This document shows positions 1 through 5,166 of a stretch of DNA of 6,791 bases, piece after piece. This stretch comes from Candidatus Parcubacteria bacterium. GTDB taxonomy: Bacteria > Patescibacteriota > Minisyncoccia > 2-02-FULL-40-12 > GWA2-44-9. Position 1 is the first letter of the stretch. Each line of letters opens with the position of its first letter. A model generated the notes under the pieces. It did not search any database and was not told where the DNA came from. It was given only the letters and a program-made list of their open reading frames with translations. Where the stretch lies: the NCBI GenBank assembly GCA_019662005.1, contig JAIFWG010000033.1, positions 1 to 6,791 on the forward strand, given 5' to 3'. Made by a program: the position numbers and the translations under genes.

Positions 1-2
1 GG

Positions 3-131
3 ATGAGGAAAGAAATAGAACAAGACTTTAACTCTGAAGTGGTTCGTCACTGTCAGAGTATAGCCAACTTGATGAAAAAATGGGTCCAAAAAGATATCGA
101 AGAGCTTAAGCAAAATGGTCAATACAGATAG
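3..131 (+). CDS. C-terminal tail of an unidentified protein (5' truncated)
   Basis: The frame is open from the left edge to a TAG at 129-131 and gives 42 residues, rich in Lys, Glu and Gln and probably alpha-helical, ending QNGQYR. The first complete codon happens to be ATG, but the frame has no stop before the edge, so this is more likely the end of a longer gene than a complete small protein. A clean intrinsic terminator begins on the last base of the stop codon, which supports a real gene end here. I do not recognise the family and assign no function. Confidence 0.55.
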   Translation: MRKEIEQDFNSEVVRHCQSIANLMKKWVQKDIEELKQNGQYR

Positions 132-151
132 TCCGCCAACGCGGACTTTTT
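131..151 (+). terminator. Intrinsic terminator after the truncated first gene
   Basis: A perfect 6-bp GC-rich stem, GTCCGC (131-136) with GCGGAC (141-146), closes a CAAC loop and is followed directly by five T. The stem starts within the TAG stop of the upstream gene. It separates that gene from comEC. Confidence 0.85.
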
Positions 152-163
152 CAATTTAAAAAA

Positions 164-169
164 TATGCT
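164..169 (+). promoter_or_regulatory. Possible -10 element for comEC
   Basis: TATGCT lies 11 bases before the comEC ATG, so a transcript would start only about 3-5 bases upstream of it. No convincing -35 sits 16-18 bases upstream, because that stretch is occupied by the terminator hairpin. The sequence GGTGG just before the ATG is the nearest thing to a ribosome-binding site but is too close to be typical. This is a weak call. Confidence 0.35.
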
Positions 170-180
170 AGGGTGGTGTC

Positions 181-1683
181 ATGCATAGATCTCAAGTCTT
201 CGGATATCTATTAGTCGCATTCTTGTTTGGGGTTGGCTTTGCGTCTTTTGTATCTTTGAGTAATGGTTCCGTTCTAATCACAATCCTTGCGGGTACGATT
301 ATTATTACTATCGCTGGTTATCAAAAAACTTTTTCAGCTAAAGGATTGTTGATTGGAGTTTTAATTCTTTCAAGTGCATTTGGAATATTTTGTTACAACC
401 AATCCGTGCTCAATCACAGCGTCCTACGAGAATTTGCCAACAAAGAAGCGGGACAGAAAGGAGTTCCGGTTTTATTGCGTGGGTATATAACAGAGATTCA
501 AAATAACCAAATAATCTTTAAAGCCAAAGAGTTAGAAGTTGCTGATCGTGTTTTTAATATTAACGAAGAAGTTCTACTGGTTACCAGAGAAAACTCTGCT
601 TTGAAAATGGGGCAAACTATTTCAGTAAATGGTCCAGTTAGAATTCCAGAAAATTTTAGCGATTTTAATTATCAGGAATATTTGGAACACAAAGGTATCT
701 ATACGACCATGTTAAGTCCGCGGATTCAGCCGGCCCCCTCTATTCAGCTTTCTTTTTTAACCAGAATAAAATTAAGTTTATATTCCAAACTTTTTGAAGT
801 AAGGACAAAATTTGAATCAGGCTTGGCGCATGCAATCTCAGAGCCGTATAGTTCTTATTTGCTGGGCGTGCTCTTGGGAAACAAAACCCAATTGCCTGAT
901 TCTTTGGTCCAGGCTTTCAATACAACAGGAACAACGCACATTTTGGCGGTATCGGGATATAACATTACTATTATTGCCGAAGCATTGCTGGCAGTTTTAG
1001 TATTTTTCACCAGAAGAAGAAATGCTTTTTGGTTATCTCTGATAATTATTCTTTGTTTTACATTGCTGACTGGCGCAACTGCTTCTGTGGTCCGCGCGGC
1101 TGTAATGGGATCATTGTTGCTGTGTGCCAACAGTTACGGCCGCCTGTATGATCCTAAAAATTCTATCTTACTCGCTGCTGCGGTGATGGTTTGGCACAAC
1201 TCTTCAGTTCTTCGCTTTGATATTGGCTTCCAACTGTCTTTTTTGGCTGTGCTTGGATTATTTTATATTTATCCAATATTAAAACAAAAAACTTTTAAAC
1301 TTCCTGCTGGGCGAGGAATAAAAGAGCTATTATTAATGTCTCTTTCGGCGCAACTAGCAGTTGCGCCTCTCCTGGCTTATTATTTTCATTCTTTCTCGGT
1401 TGTATCTCTGCCAACTAATTTACTGGTTCTTCCTGTGGTCCCAGCTGTGATGCTGTTAGGTTTTCTATCTGGCCTAGCTGGTTTGGTGCTCCCCGTGCTG
1501 GGCACGCTGGTTGGTTCCTTGGCTTGGGTGTTGAGTGCCTACCAGTTGCGTGTAATCACTTTGTTTGCGTCATTGCCTCACGCTTCTCTTTCAATAACTC
1601 TAAATAGTTTTTGGTTAGGTATTATTTACGTTGCTCTTGTATGTTTAGTTTGGAAATTTTATACCAAATTGTATGAAGCCTAA
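181..1683 (+). CDS. comEC: ComEC/Rec2-family DNA-uptake channel, lacking the metallo-beta-lactamase domain
   Basis: This is an integral membrane protein of 500 residues. ComEC forms the inner-membrane channel that brings single-stranded DNA into the cytoplasm during natural transformation. Residues 1-75 are hydrophobic helices; about 85-185 form a soluble, beta-rich segment matching the N-terminal DUF4131/OB-like region; about 220-495 are the polytopic competence domain. Family signatures include THILAVSGYNITII (252-265), GATASVVRAAVM (298-309), DIGFQLSFLAVLGL (347-360) and the AQLAVAPLLAYYFHSFS stretch (390-406). Full-length ComEC proteins such as that of Bacillus subtilis run to about 770 residues and end in a metallo-beta-lactamase-like nuclease domain. 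Here the protein stops after the membrane domain, and no such domain follows in any frame. The last 11 bases overlap the next gene, an HNH-like nuclease, suggesting translational coupling. Family identity is secure; function in uptake is inferred. Confidence 0.93.
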   Translation: MHRSQVFGYLLVAFLFGVGFASFVSLSNGSVLITILAGTIIITIAGYQKTFSAKGLLIGVLILSSAFGIFCYNQSVLNHSVLREFANKEAGQKGVPVLLRGYITEIQNNQIIFKAKELEVADRVFNINEEVLLVTRENSALKMGQTISVNGPVRIPENFSDFNYQEYLEHKGIYTTMLSPRIQPAPSIQLSFLTRIKLSLYSKLFEVRTKFESGLAHAISEPYSSYLLGVLLGNKTQLPDSLVQAFNTTGTTHILAVSGYNITIIAEALLAVLVFFTRRRNAFWLSLIIILCFTLLTGATASVVRAAVMGSLLLCANSYGRLYDPKNSILLAAAVMVWHNSSVLRFDIGFQLSFLAVLGLFYIYPILKQKTFKLPAGRGIKELLLMSLSAQLAVAPLLAYYFHSFSVVSLPTNLLVLPVVPAVMLLGFLSGLAGLVLPVLGTLVGSLAWVLSAYQLRVITLFASLPHASLSITLNSFWLGIIYVALVCLVWKFYTKLYEA

Positions 1684-2269
1684 TAGTATTTGGATCGCGA
1701 TTGCCTTTATTGTTTTTGCCTTAGCGGGATATCATTTAGGGCAGGAGGGAATTGAGCCTCAACTTTTAAAGGGAGTTATTGTTGATGAACCATTAGTATT
1801 AAGAGAGCGCACAAAAGAATATGACTGCGTGCTTGAAGGCGCTTTGCCAGATCCAGATTGCACGCCTGGAGCAATTTTTGAAGAAGCTACAAAAGAACAG
1901 ATCTGTGTTTCGGGGTACACCAAGACTGTACGAAAAGTTTCTCAATCTCTAAAGAAAAAAGTTTATCGAGAATATGGAATTGCATATCCGCCTCCAACTG
2001 GATCATACGAAGCGGATCATTTTATTCCTTTGGCGCTTGGCGGCAATAATGATATTGCTAATCTGTTTCCAGAAGCAGCAGAGCCTAGGCCAGGTTTTAA
2101 AGAAAAAGATGTAGTCGAAGTTTATCTGCATGAAAAAGTTTGTGATGGGTCTATTCCGCTGGCCGCTGCTCAACAGGCAATCAGTAAAAATTGGGTTTCA
2201 GTTTACGAAAACATAAACTCATTAGAACGAGAGCGGATCAAACAAAAATATCCAAGCTGGAGTAATTAA
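1673..2269 (+). CDS. Membrane-anchored or secreted HNH-like nuclease domain protein
   Basis: The protein has 198 residues. Residues 6-20 form one hydrophobic segment after a short basic start, with an ALA-G site at 16-19 that could be cut by signal peptidase; otherwise it is a membrane anchor. The rest is soluble and should lie outside the cytoplasm. Four cysteines (52, 63, 78, 157) could form disulfides. The core, YEADHFIPLALGG (112-124) followed by NND and NLFPE (125-134), matches the E-x-D-H...GG-x-N-D...N-L-x-P-E signature of HNH-type proteins, with D115-H116 as likely metal and catalytic residues and N130 as the conserved Asn. The DPDCTPGA segment (60-67) is also typical of this secreted group. 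The ATG lies 11 bases inside comEC, with no promoter or Shine-Dalgarno, so it is probably translated by coupling. Nuclease activity is predicted from the motif; a role in DNA uptake is inferred from position. Confidence 0.8.
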   Translation: MKPNSIWIAIAFIVFALAGYHLGQEGIEPQLLKGVIVDEPLVLRERTKEYDCVLEGALPDPDCTPGAIFEEATKEQICVSGYTKTVRKVSQSLKKKVYREYGIAYPPPTGSYEADHFIPLALGGNNDIANLFPEAAEPRPGFKEKDVVEVYLHEKVCDGSIPLAAAQQAISKNWVSVYENINSLERERIKQKYPSWSN

Positions 2270-2270
2270 A

Positions 2271-2299
2271 TTGCAAAAAACAAAAAAATGGTGTAATAT
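2271..2299 (+). promoter_or_regulatory. Sigma-70-type promoter of ndk
   Basis: TTGCAA (2271-2276), a 17-base spacer, and TAATAT (2294-2299). Transcription should begin about 7 bases after the -10, near 2306. That is 3 bases before the ATG at 2309 and downstream of the alternative ATG at 2300. It lies just after the stop of the HNH gene. Confidence 0.7.
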
Positions 2300-2308
2300 A
2301 TGACCACT

Positions 2309-2896
2309 ATGGAACTACGAAACGAACAAACTTTGGTACTAGTGAAACCTGACGGTCTTCAGCGCGGACTGGCAGGCGAGATTATTAAACGCTTTGAAGC
2401 TCGAGGTCTTAAAATTGTTGGACTAAAAATGGTAAGTCCTTCCGAAGCCCATATCAAAAAGCATTACCTCTCAACAAAAGAACAGCTCGAGGGAATGGGC
2501 AACAAAAGTTTGGAAAATCTTAAGAATCTGGGTTTGGATGCTATGAAGATTCTAGGCACCGATAGTCCAATGGAGATCGGTAAGATGATTAACAATTGGA
2601 ATTTCCAATTCTTAAGCTCTGGTCCAGTGCTTGCTGCAGTGTTTCAAGGACCTCACGCTGTCGAGATGACTCGAAAGATTGTTGGAAACACTTTACCTTT
2701 TAAGGCAGAACTTGGAACTATCCGTGGGGACTTCTCTGTAGACTCTGCTACTTTAGGAAATTTAAGAAAGCGACCAATTCGAAATATTGTGCATGCCTCT
2801 GGAACAGTTTTAGAAGCTCAAAGAGAAATTAAGCATTGGTTTAAAAAACAAGAACTCTTTGATTATAAGCGCGTAGACGAAGATTTAATGTTTTAA
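2309..2896 (+). CDS. ndk: Nucleoside diphosphate kinase, long variant with internal insert
   Basis: Ndk transfers the gamma-phosphate of ATP to nucleoside diphosphates through a phospho-histidine and balances NTP pools in the cytoplasm. Numbered from this start (195 residues), the TLVLVKPDGLQRG segment (8-20) carries the conserved Lys13. The TIRGDF segment and the catalytic region NIVHASGTVLEAQREI, with His162, follow near the C-terminus. Common bacterial Ndk has about 140-150 residues. The extra length is a roughly 35-40-residue charged insert at about 57-97, between the HY motif (52-53) and the SGPVLAAVFQG strand. I recall similar long forms ending in DYKRVDED in Patescibacteria, from memory only. 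An in-frame ATG at 2300 would give 198 residues, but the promoter predicts a start site near 2306, favouring ATG 2309 on a nearly leaderless mRNA. A tRNA-Pro follows 3 bases after the stop. Confidence 0.93.
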   Translation: MELRNEQTLVLVKPDGLQRGLAGEIIKRFEARGLKIVGLKMVSPSEAHIKKHYLSTKEQLEGMGNKSLENLKNLGLDAMKILGTDSPMEIGKMINNWNFQFLSSGPVLAAVFQGPHAVEMTRKIVGNTLPFKAELGTIRGDFSVDSATLGNLRKRPIRNIVHASGTVLEAQREIKHWFKKQELFDYKRVDEDLMF

Positions 2897-2899
2897 CCC

Positions 2900-2970
2900 C
2901 GGGCTGTAGTGTAACGGTAGCACGAGTCCATGGGGTGGATTTAGTCCGAGTTCAAATCTCGGCAGCCCGA
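2900..2970 (+). tRNA. tRNA-Pro (anticodon GGG)
   Basis: The 71 bases fold into a full cloverleaf. The acceptor stem is CGGGCTG with CAGCCCG and discriminator A2970. The D-stem is GTGT/GCAC around a 7-base loop with the GG pair. The anticodon stem is AGTCC/GGATT with loop ATGGGGT. The variable loop has 4 bases, and the T-stem is CCGAG/CTCGG with loop TTCAAAT. The anticodon GGG at 2932-2934, preceded by U33 and followed by G37, reads the proline codon CCC; C1-G72 and A73 fit bacterial tRNA-Pro identity. CCA is not encoded and must be added by nucleotidyltransferase. The gene starts 3 bases after the ndk stop, so either it is cut from the ndk transcript or it uses a weak promoter inside ndk (TTGATT 2859-2864, 19 bases, TTTAAT 2884-2889). 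Confidence 0.95.
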
Positions 2971-3005
2971 CAGGCGTGTGAAGGCGGAACAAAATTTGCG
3001 AAACA

Positions 3006-3042
3006 GACACAAAGACCGGCCCATTTGGCCGGTCTTTGTGTT
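3006..3042 (+). terminator. Long perfect hairpin ending the ndk-tRNA unit
   Basis: Fourteen perfect pairs, CACAAAGACCGGCC (3008-3021) with its complement (3027-3040), extend by one A-T and one G-T pair around a 5-base loop. The base after the stem is not T-rich (ATCAAC), although the 3' arm itself ends TTTGTGTT and could serve as the U-rich part. It probably acts as a terminator or a 3'-end stabiliser for the tRNA transcript. The stem is symmetrical and would also form on the opposite strand. Confidence 0.65.
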
Positions 3043-3059
3043 ATCAACACAATCTTCAT

Positions 3060-3097
3060 AGAGAGGGGAGTAAACTAAAAATAGGTCTCTCTTTTTT
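3060..3097 (+). terminator. Weak terminator-like hairpin
   Basis: AGAGAG (3060-3065) pairs with CTCTCT (3087-3092), followed by a further run of T to 3097. The 21-base loop makes the stem unstable, so this may be a back-up terminator after the tRNA or part of a larger structure. It would mark off the structured segment that follows. Confidence 0.35.
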
Positions 3098-3130
3098 CTG
3101 CAAAAGCTTTAGGCAAAACTTTTATTCTAA

Positions 3131-3275
3131 GGGATCCTTATAGCGTCTAGTTCTGGTGAGCCTTTACTGGTTCCGATGGATTATTCTGCGGGAACCCACC
3201 AGTATAAATAGCTGAAGTCTTTTGTAGATGCAAGGAGGGACCTATAAAAAAACCCGACGTCTAGTCGGGTTTTTT
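3131..3275 (+). ncRNA. Candidate structured small RNA of unknown type
   Basis: No protein gene lies in 2971-3278. Within it, 3131-3242 can fold as one extended arm. TCCTT (3135-3139) pairs with AAGGA (3232-3236), GCGTCTA (3143-3149) with TAGATGC (3225-3231), CTGGTG (3153-3158) with CACCAG (3197-3202), and GGTTCC (3169-3174) with GGAACC (3191-3196). The two outer stems are contiguous on the 3' side. An alternative pairing, ACTGG (3166-3170) with CCAGT (3199-3203), competes with the inner stem. A strong terminator follows at 3246-3275. A possible promoter is CTGCAA (3098-3103), 19 bases, TATTCT (3123-3128), which is poor. I see no SRP-RNA GGAAGGA-type motif, tmRNA end, T-box or RNase P signature, and 6S RNA is not convincingly matched. 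The strand is inferred from the terminator, which also works on the minus strand. Confidence 0.4.
3246..3275. terminator. Bidirectional terminator shared by rpmB and the rightward transcript
   Basis: CCCGAC (3253-3258) pairs with GTCGGG (3264-3269) around a GTCTA loop, flanked by seven A on the left and six T on the right. Read leftward, it ends rpmB 3 bases after its stop codon with a seven-T tract. Read rightward, it would end the candidate small RNA and prevent antisense transcription into rpmB. Confidence 0.9.
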
Positions 3276-3278
3276 GAT

Positions 3279-3470
3279 TTAGGCCTGGGCAGCTGCTTTG
3301 TTGAGAGTTTTAATGCAGTCAGTGCAGATTTTAATGCGCTTGCCGTCTACGCGAGCCCATTGGAGGTTGGGGAAGCGTCGGACTCTTGAGGTTGGATTAT
3401 AATGACCACGCATTAATTTGCGAGTTGTCACCATAATTGGTTTTTTTCCACAACGTGGGCATCTAGTCAT
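3279..3470 (-). CDS. rpmB: 50S ribosomal protein L28
   Basis: This 63-residue basic protein of the large ribosomal subunit begins with CPRC (C4, C7) and has a second CTDC pair (C49, C52), which together form the zinc-binding version of L28. Between them, the SRVRRFPNLQ segment (28-37) followed by the D-G-K-R-I-K-I strand matches the family's T-K-R-x-x-x-P-N-L-Q core. The length is normal for bacterial L28. It stands alone here, without rpmG. Its promoter overlaps that of the divergent M50 protease gene and predicts an mRNA leader of only about 4 bases, and there is no Shine-Dalgarno. Its transcript ends at the bidirectional hairpin just beyond the stop. Confidence 0.93.
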   Translation of the reverse strand: MTRCPRCGKKPIMVTTRKLMRGHYNPTSRVRRFPNLQWARVDGKRIKICTDCIKTLNKAAAQA

Positions 3471-3475
3471 ATTGG

Positions 3476-3504
3476 TTGTAATTCTACATCAAAATTGCTA
3501 TTAT
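3476..3504 (+). promoter_or_regulatory. Promoter of the M50 protease gene, leaderless geometry
   Basis: TTGTAA (3476-3481), a 17-base spacer, and TATTAT (3499-3504). Six bases (TGCAAC) separate the -10 from the ATG at 3511, so transcription should begin at the A of the start codon. Confidence 0.72.
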
Positions 3505-3509
3505 TGCAA
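3481..3509 (-). promoter_or_regulatory. Promoter of rpmB, interleaved with the opposite promoter
   Basis: On the minus strand, TTGCAA (3509-3504), a 17-base spacer, and TAGAAT (3486-3481). Transcription should begin near 3474, about 4 bases before the rpmB ATG at 3470. Its -35 and -10 each share one base with the -10 and -35 of the rightward promoter. Confidence 0.72.
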
Positions 3510-3510
3510 C

Positions 3511-4125
3511 ATGACCTTAGCCCTCTTTAGTTTTATTGTATTTATTTATTCAGTAGTAATACACGAAGTAAGCCATGGCTTAGCTGCTGAATCTCTCGGT
3601 GACCCTACTGCAAAAATGCTTGGGCGCCTAAGTTTAAACCCATTTAAACATTTGGACATGATGGGTTCAGTGATTCTTCCGCTCTTTCTATATATAGTAG
3701 GTAGTCCTTTCGTGTTTGGATATGCAAAACCAGTTCCATATGACCCTCGAAACCTAAGAGATCAAAAGTATGGTCCCATTAAAGTGGCCATGGCTGGTCC
3801 TGCCTCTAATATTATTATCGCTGTATTTTTTGGATTAGTCCTAAGGTTCTTTCCTGATATCTTCGTCTCAGCCTTGATACCTCAACTCTTTTCAATGATC
3901 GTGGCAATCAACTTAGTATTGGCAGTATTTAATCTATTTCCAATCCCGCCGCTTGATGGCCATTGGGTATTGGTTACTTTGCTGCCGCACCGCTTTAACG
4001 CTTTTAAAGTGGCACTATACAAGTACAGCATCTTTTTATTCTTAATCTTTATTCTTGTATTGTATCCGCTTATTTTTCCTCTTGTGCCTTGGCTATTTAA
4101 ACTCATTACCGGCTTGTCATTTTAG
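3511..4125 (+). CDS. Site-2-protease-like M50 family membrane metallopeptidase
   Basis: This polytopic membrane protein of 204 residues belongs to the M50 family, whose members cut substrates within the membrane using zinc. The first transmembrane helix carries HEVSHG (18-23), the HExxH zinc site with E19 as catalytic base. The family's third ligand motif is present as NLFPIPPLDG (141-150), with D149 as zinc ligand. Between them are GYAKPVPYDPRNL (70-82) and AGPASN (95-100), both typical of the small SpoIVFB/YwhC-type bacterial group. Another hydrophobic region closes the C-terminus. No PDZ domain is present. The frame stays open upstream to an ATG at 3418, but that would run through rpmB and its promoter, and the promoter geometry points to ATG 3511. 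The substrate is unknown. A terminator follows. Confidence 0.92.
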   Translation: MTLALFSFIVFIYSVVIHEVSHGLAAESLGDPTAKMLGRLSLNPFKHLDMMGSVILPLFLYIVGSPFVFGYAKPVPYDPRNLRDQKYGPIKVAMAGPASNIIIAVFFGLVLRFFPDIFVSALIPQLFSMIVAINLVLAVFNLFPIPPLDGHWVLVTLLPHRFNAFKVALYKYSIFLFLIFILVLYPLIFPLVPWLFKLITGLSF

Positions 4126-4144
4126 AAAATTCCCGACGAATTGG

Positions 4145-4172
4145 CCCACTATTGCAACTTTAGTGGGTTTTT
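4145..4172 (+). terminator. Intrinsic terminator of the M50 protease gene
   Basis: CCCACTA (4145-4151) pairs with TAGTGGG (4161-4167) around a 9-base loop, followed by five T (4168-4172). It lies 19 bases after the TAG stop. The T-tract runs into the candidate -35 of the str operon. Confidence 0.82.
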
Positions 4173-4200
4173 GTTATTATATGGTTACTCAACATACAAT
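4171..4200 (+). promoter_or_regulatory. Candidate promoter of the rpsL-rpsG-fusA operon
   Basis: TTGTTA (4171-4176), an 18-base spacer, and TACAAT (4195-4200). The predicted start near 4207 gives a leader of about 32 bases with an eight-T run and no Shine-Dalgarno. This differs from the leaderless geometry of the neighbouring genes. A second promoter nearer the ATG cannot be excluded, but I see no good -10 at the leaderless distance. Confidence 0.5.
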
Positions 4201-4238
4201 CTATGAGTTTGGGAAAGTTATTTTTTTTACCAAGATAA

Positions 4239-4655
4239 ATGCCAACATTTCGACAACTAATTAAGAAGCCTAGAAAAATAGCCAAAGCGAAGACTAAGTC
4301 GCCAGCTTTTATTTTCGGGATGAATAATAAAAAGAATCGTCCAGTATTTTATCCAGCTCCATTTAAGCGGGGAGTATGTTTGCTGGTTCGAACCATGACT
4401 CCTAAAAAGCCTAACTCTGCATTGCGTAAAATTGCTCGTGTACGTTTAACCAATGGTATGGAAGTCACAGCCTACATTCCAGGTATTGGCCATAACTTAC
4501 AGGAACACTCTGTCGTTGTGCTTCGAGGCGGCCGAGTAAAAGATTTGCCAGGTATTCGATACCACATTGTTCGAGGTGTTCTTGATACTGCTGGCGTTGA
4601 AGGCCGGATGCAACAGCGATCAAAATACGGAGCTAAAAAACCTAAGAGTAAATAA
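4239..4655 (+). CDS. rpsL: 30S ribosomal protein S12
   Basis: S12 sits at the decoding centre of the small subunit. The 138 residues contain TPKKPNSALRK (54-64), VTAYIPGIGHNLQEHS (76-91) and GGRVKDLPG (97-105), plus the C-terminal RSKYGAKKPK. Between the N-terminal SPA (21-23) and KRGVC (43-47) there are 19 residues where Escherichia coli has 6. As I recall, the Bacillus subtilis protein, also 138 residues, has a similarly placed extension, so this is a known length class. Lys56 and Lys101, equivalent to the sites of common streptomycin-resistance mutations, are wild type, and Asp102 is the usual methylthiolation site. The ATG has no Shine-Dalgarno. It is the first gene of a str operon, 5 bases before rpsG. 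Confidence 0.97.
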   Translation: MPTFRQLIKKPRKIAKAKTKSPAFIFGMNNKKNRPVFYPAPFKRGVCLLVRTMTPKKPNSALRKIARVRLTNGMEVTAYIPGIGHNLQEHSVVVLRGGRVKDLPGIRYHIVRGVLDTAGVEGRMQQRSKYGAKKPKSK

Positions 4656-4660
4656 TAACC

Positions 4661-5128
4661 ATGCGTAGACCAGTTAAAAAGAAAATTGTCCTAGAACCAG
4701 ACTTAAAATACCAAAGCCTTTTAGTTACTAAGATTATTAATCGTATTATGTACGAAGGCAAAAAGTCTATTGCAACTCGGATCGTATACCGAGCTCTTGA
4801 AATTGCCGAACAAAAAATTGGTAAGCCAGCATTAGAAGTTTTAGACATGGCTATTCAGAACGCTGGTCCAAACATGGAATTAAAGTCTCGACGAATCGGT
4901 GGAGCCAACTATCAAGTACCTATCGAAGTAAAACCAGACCGCAAAAACTCCCTTGCTATCAGATGGATGATTGAAACTGCTCGTGGCGGTAAAGGAAAAG
5001 CAATGGAAGAAAAACTCTCCGAAGAAATTTTGAACGCATACAATAACACAGGTGGTGCAGTTAAGAAGAAGTTAGATACTCACAGAATGGCAGATGCCAA
5101 CAAGGCTTTTGCACACTTTGCCTGGTAA
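4661..5128 (+). CDS. rpsG: 30S ribosomal protein S7
   Basis: S7 binds the 3' major domain of 16S rRNA, nucleates assembly of the 30S head and contacts the E-site tRNA. The 155 residues match the usual bacterial length of about 156. The MRRPVKKK start, the NRIMYEGKKS segment, the GPNMELKSRRIGGANYQVP core and the TGGAVKKKLDTHRMADANKAFAHF end are all diagnostic. Only 5 bases separate it from the rpsL stop, with no Shine-Dalgarno, so translation probably depends on coupling or re-initiation. In Escherichia coli a roughly 100-base rpsL-rpsG spacer carries the S7 autoregulatory site; here there is no room for such an element. Confidence 0.97.
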   Translation: MRRPVKKKIVLEPDLKYQSLLVTKIINRIMYEGKKSIATRIVYRALEIAEQKIGKPALEVLDMAIQNAGPNMELKSRRIGGANYQVPIEVKPDRKNSLAIRWMIETARGGKGKAMEEKLSEEILNAYNNTGGAVKKKLDTHRMADANKAFAHFAW

Positions 5129-5131
5129 TCT

Positions 5132-5160
5132 TTGCTGGCCGCTCTGGCCTATAGTATTAA
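5132..5160 (+). promoter_or_regulatory. Possible internal promoter for fusA
   Basis: In the 38-base rpsG-fusA gap, TTGCTG (5132-5137), a 17-base spacer and TATTAA (5155-5160) are followed by 6 bases and the fusA ATG. This is the same spacing as the M50 promoter and predicts a leaderless fusA mRNA. The -10 lacks its final T. A better hexamer, TATAGT (5150-5155), overlaps but has no -35 at the right distance. fusA is probably also made by read-through from rpsL. Confidence 0.42.
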
Positions 5161-5166
5161 TCTATT

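Noticed and set aside
3131..3242. T-box, SRP RNA, tmRNA or clear 6S RNA identity for the structured region
   Set aside because: The diagnostic motifs are missing: no T-box sequence, no SRP apical GGAAGGA-type motif, no tRNA-like tmRNA end, and the internal loop arrangement is not the symmetrical central bubble of 6S.
3418..3510. Upstream in-frame extension of the M50 protease to ATG 3418
   Set aside because: It would read antisense through the start of rpmB and the whole overlapping promoter. The homologous part begins at the first transmembrane helix after 3511, and the predicted transcript starts at 3511.
4181..4264. Short frame starting before and overlapping the rpsL start, as a possible leader peptide
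   Set aside because: Its ATG lies upstream of the predicted start site near 4207, it has no ribosome-binding site and the peptide resembles nothing; it is most likely a chance frame.
4301..4370. Insert of about 13 residues in S12, compared with Escherichia coli
   Set aside because: The Bacillus subtilis S12 has, as I recall, an extension at the same place and the same total length, so it is a known length variant rather than a novelty.
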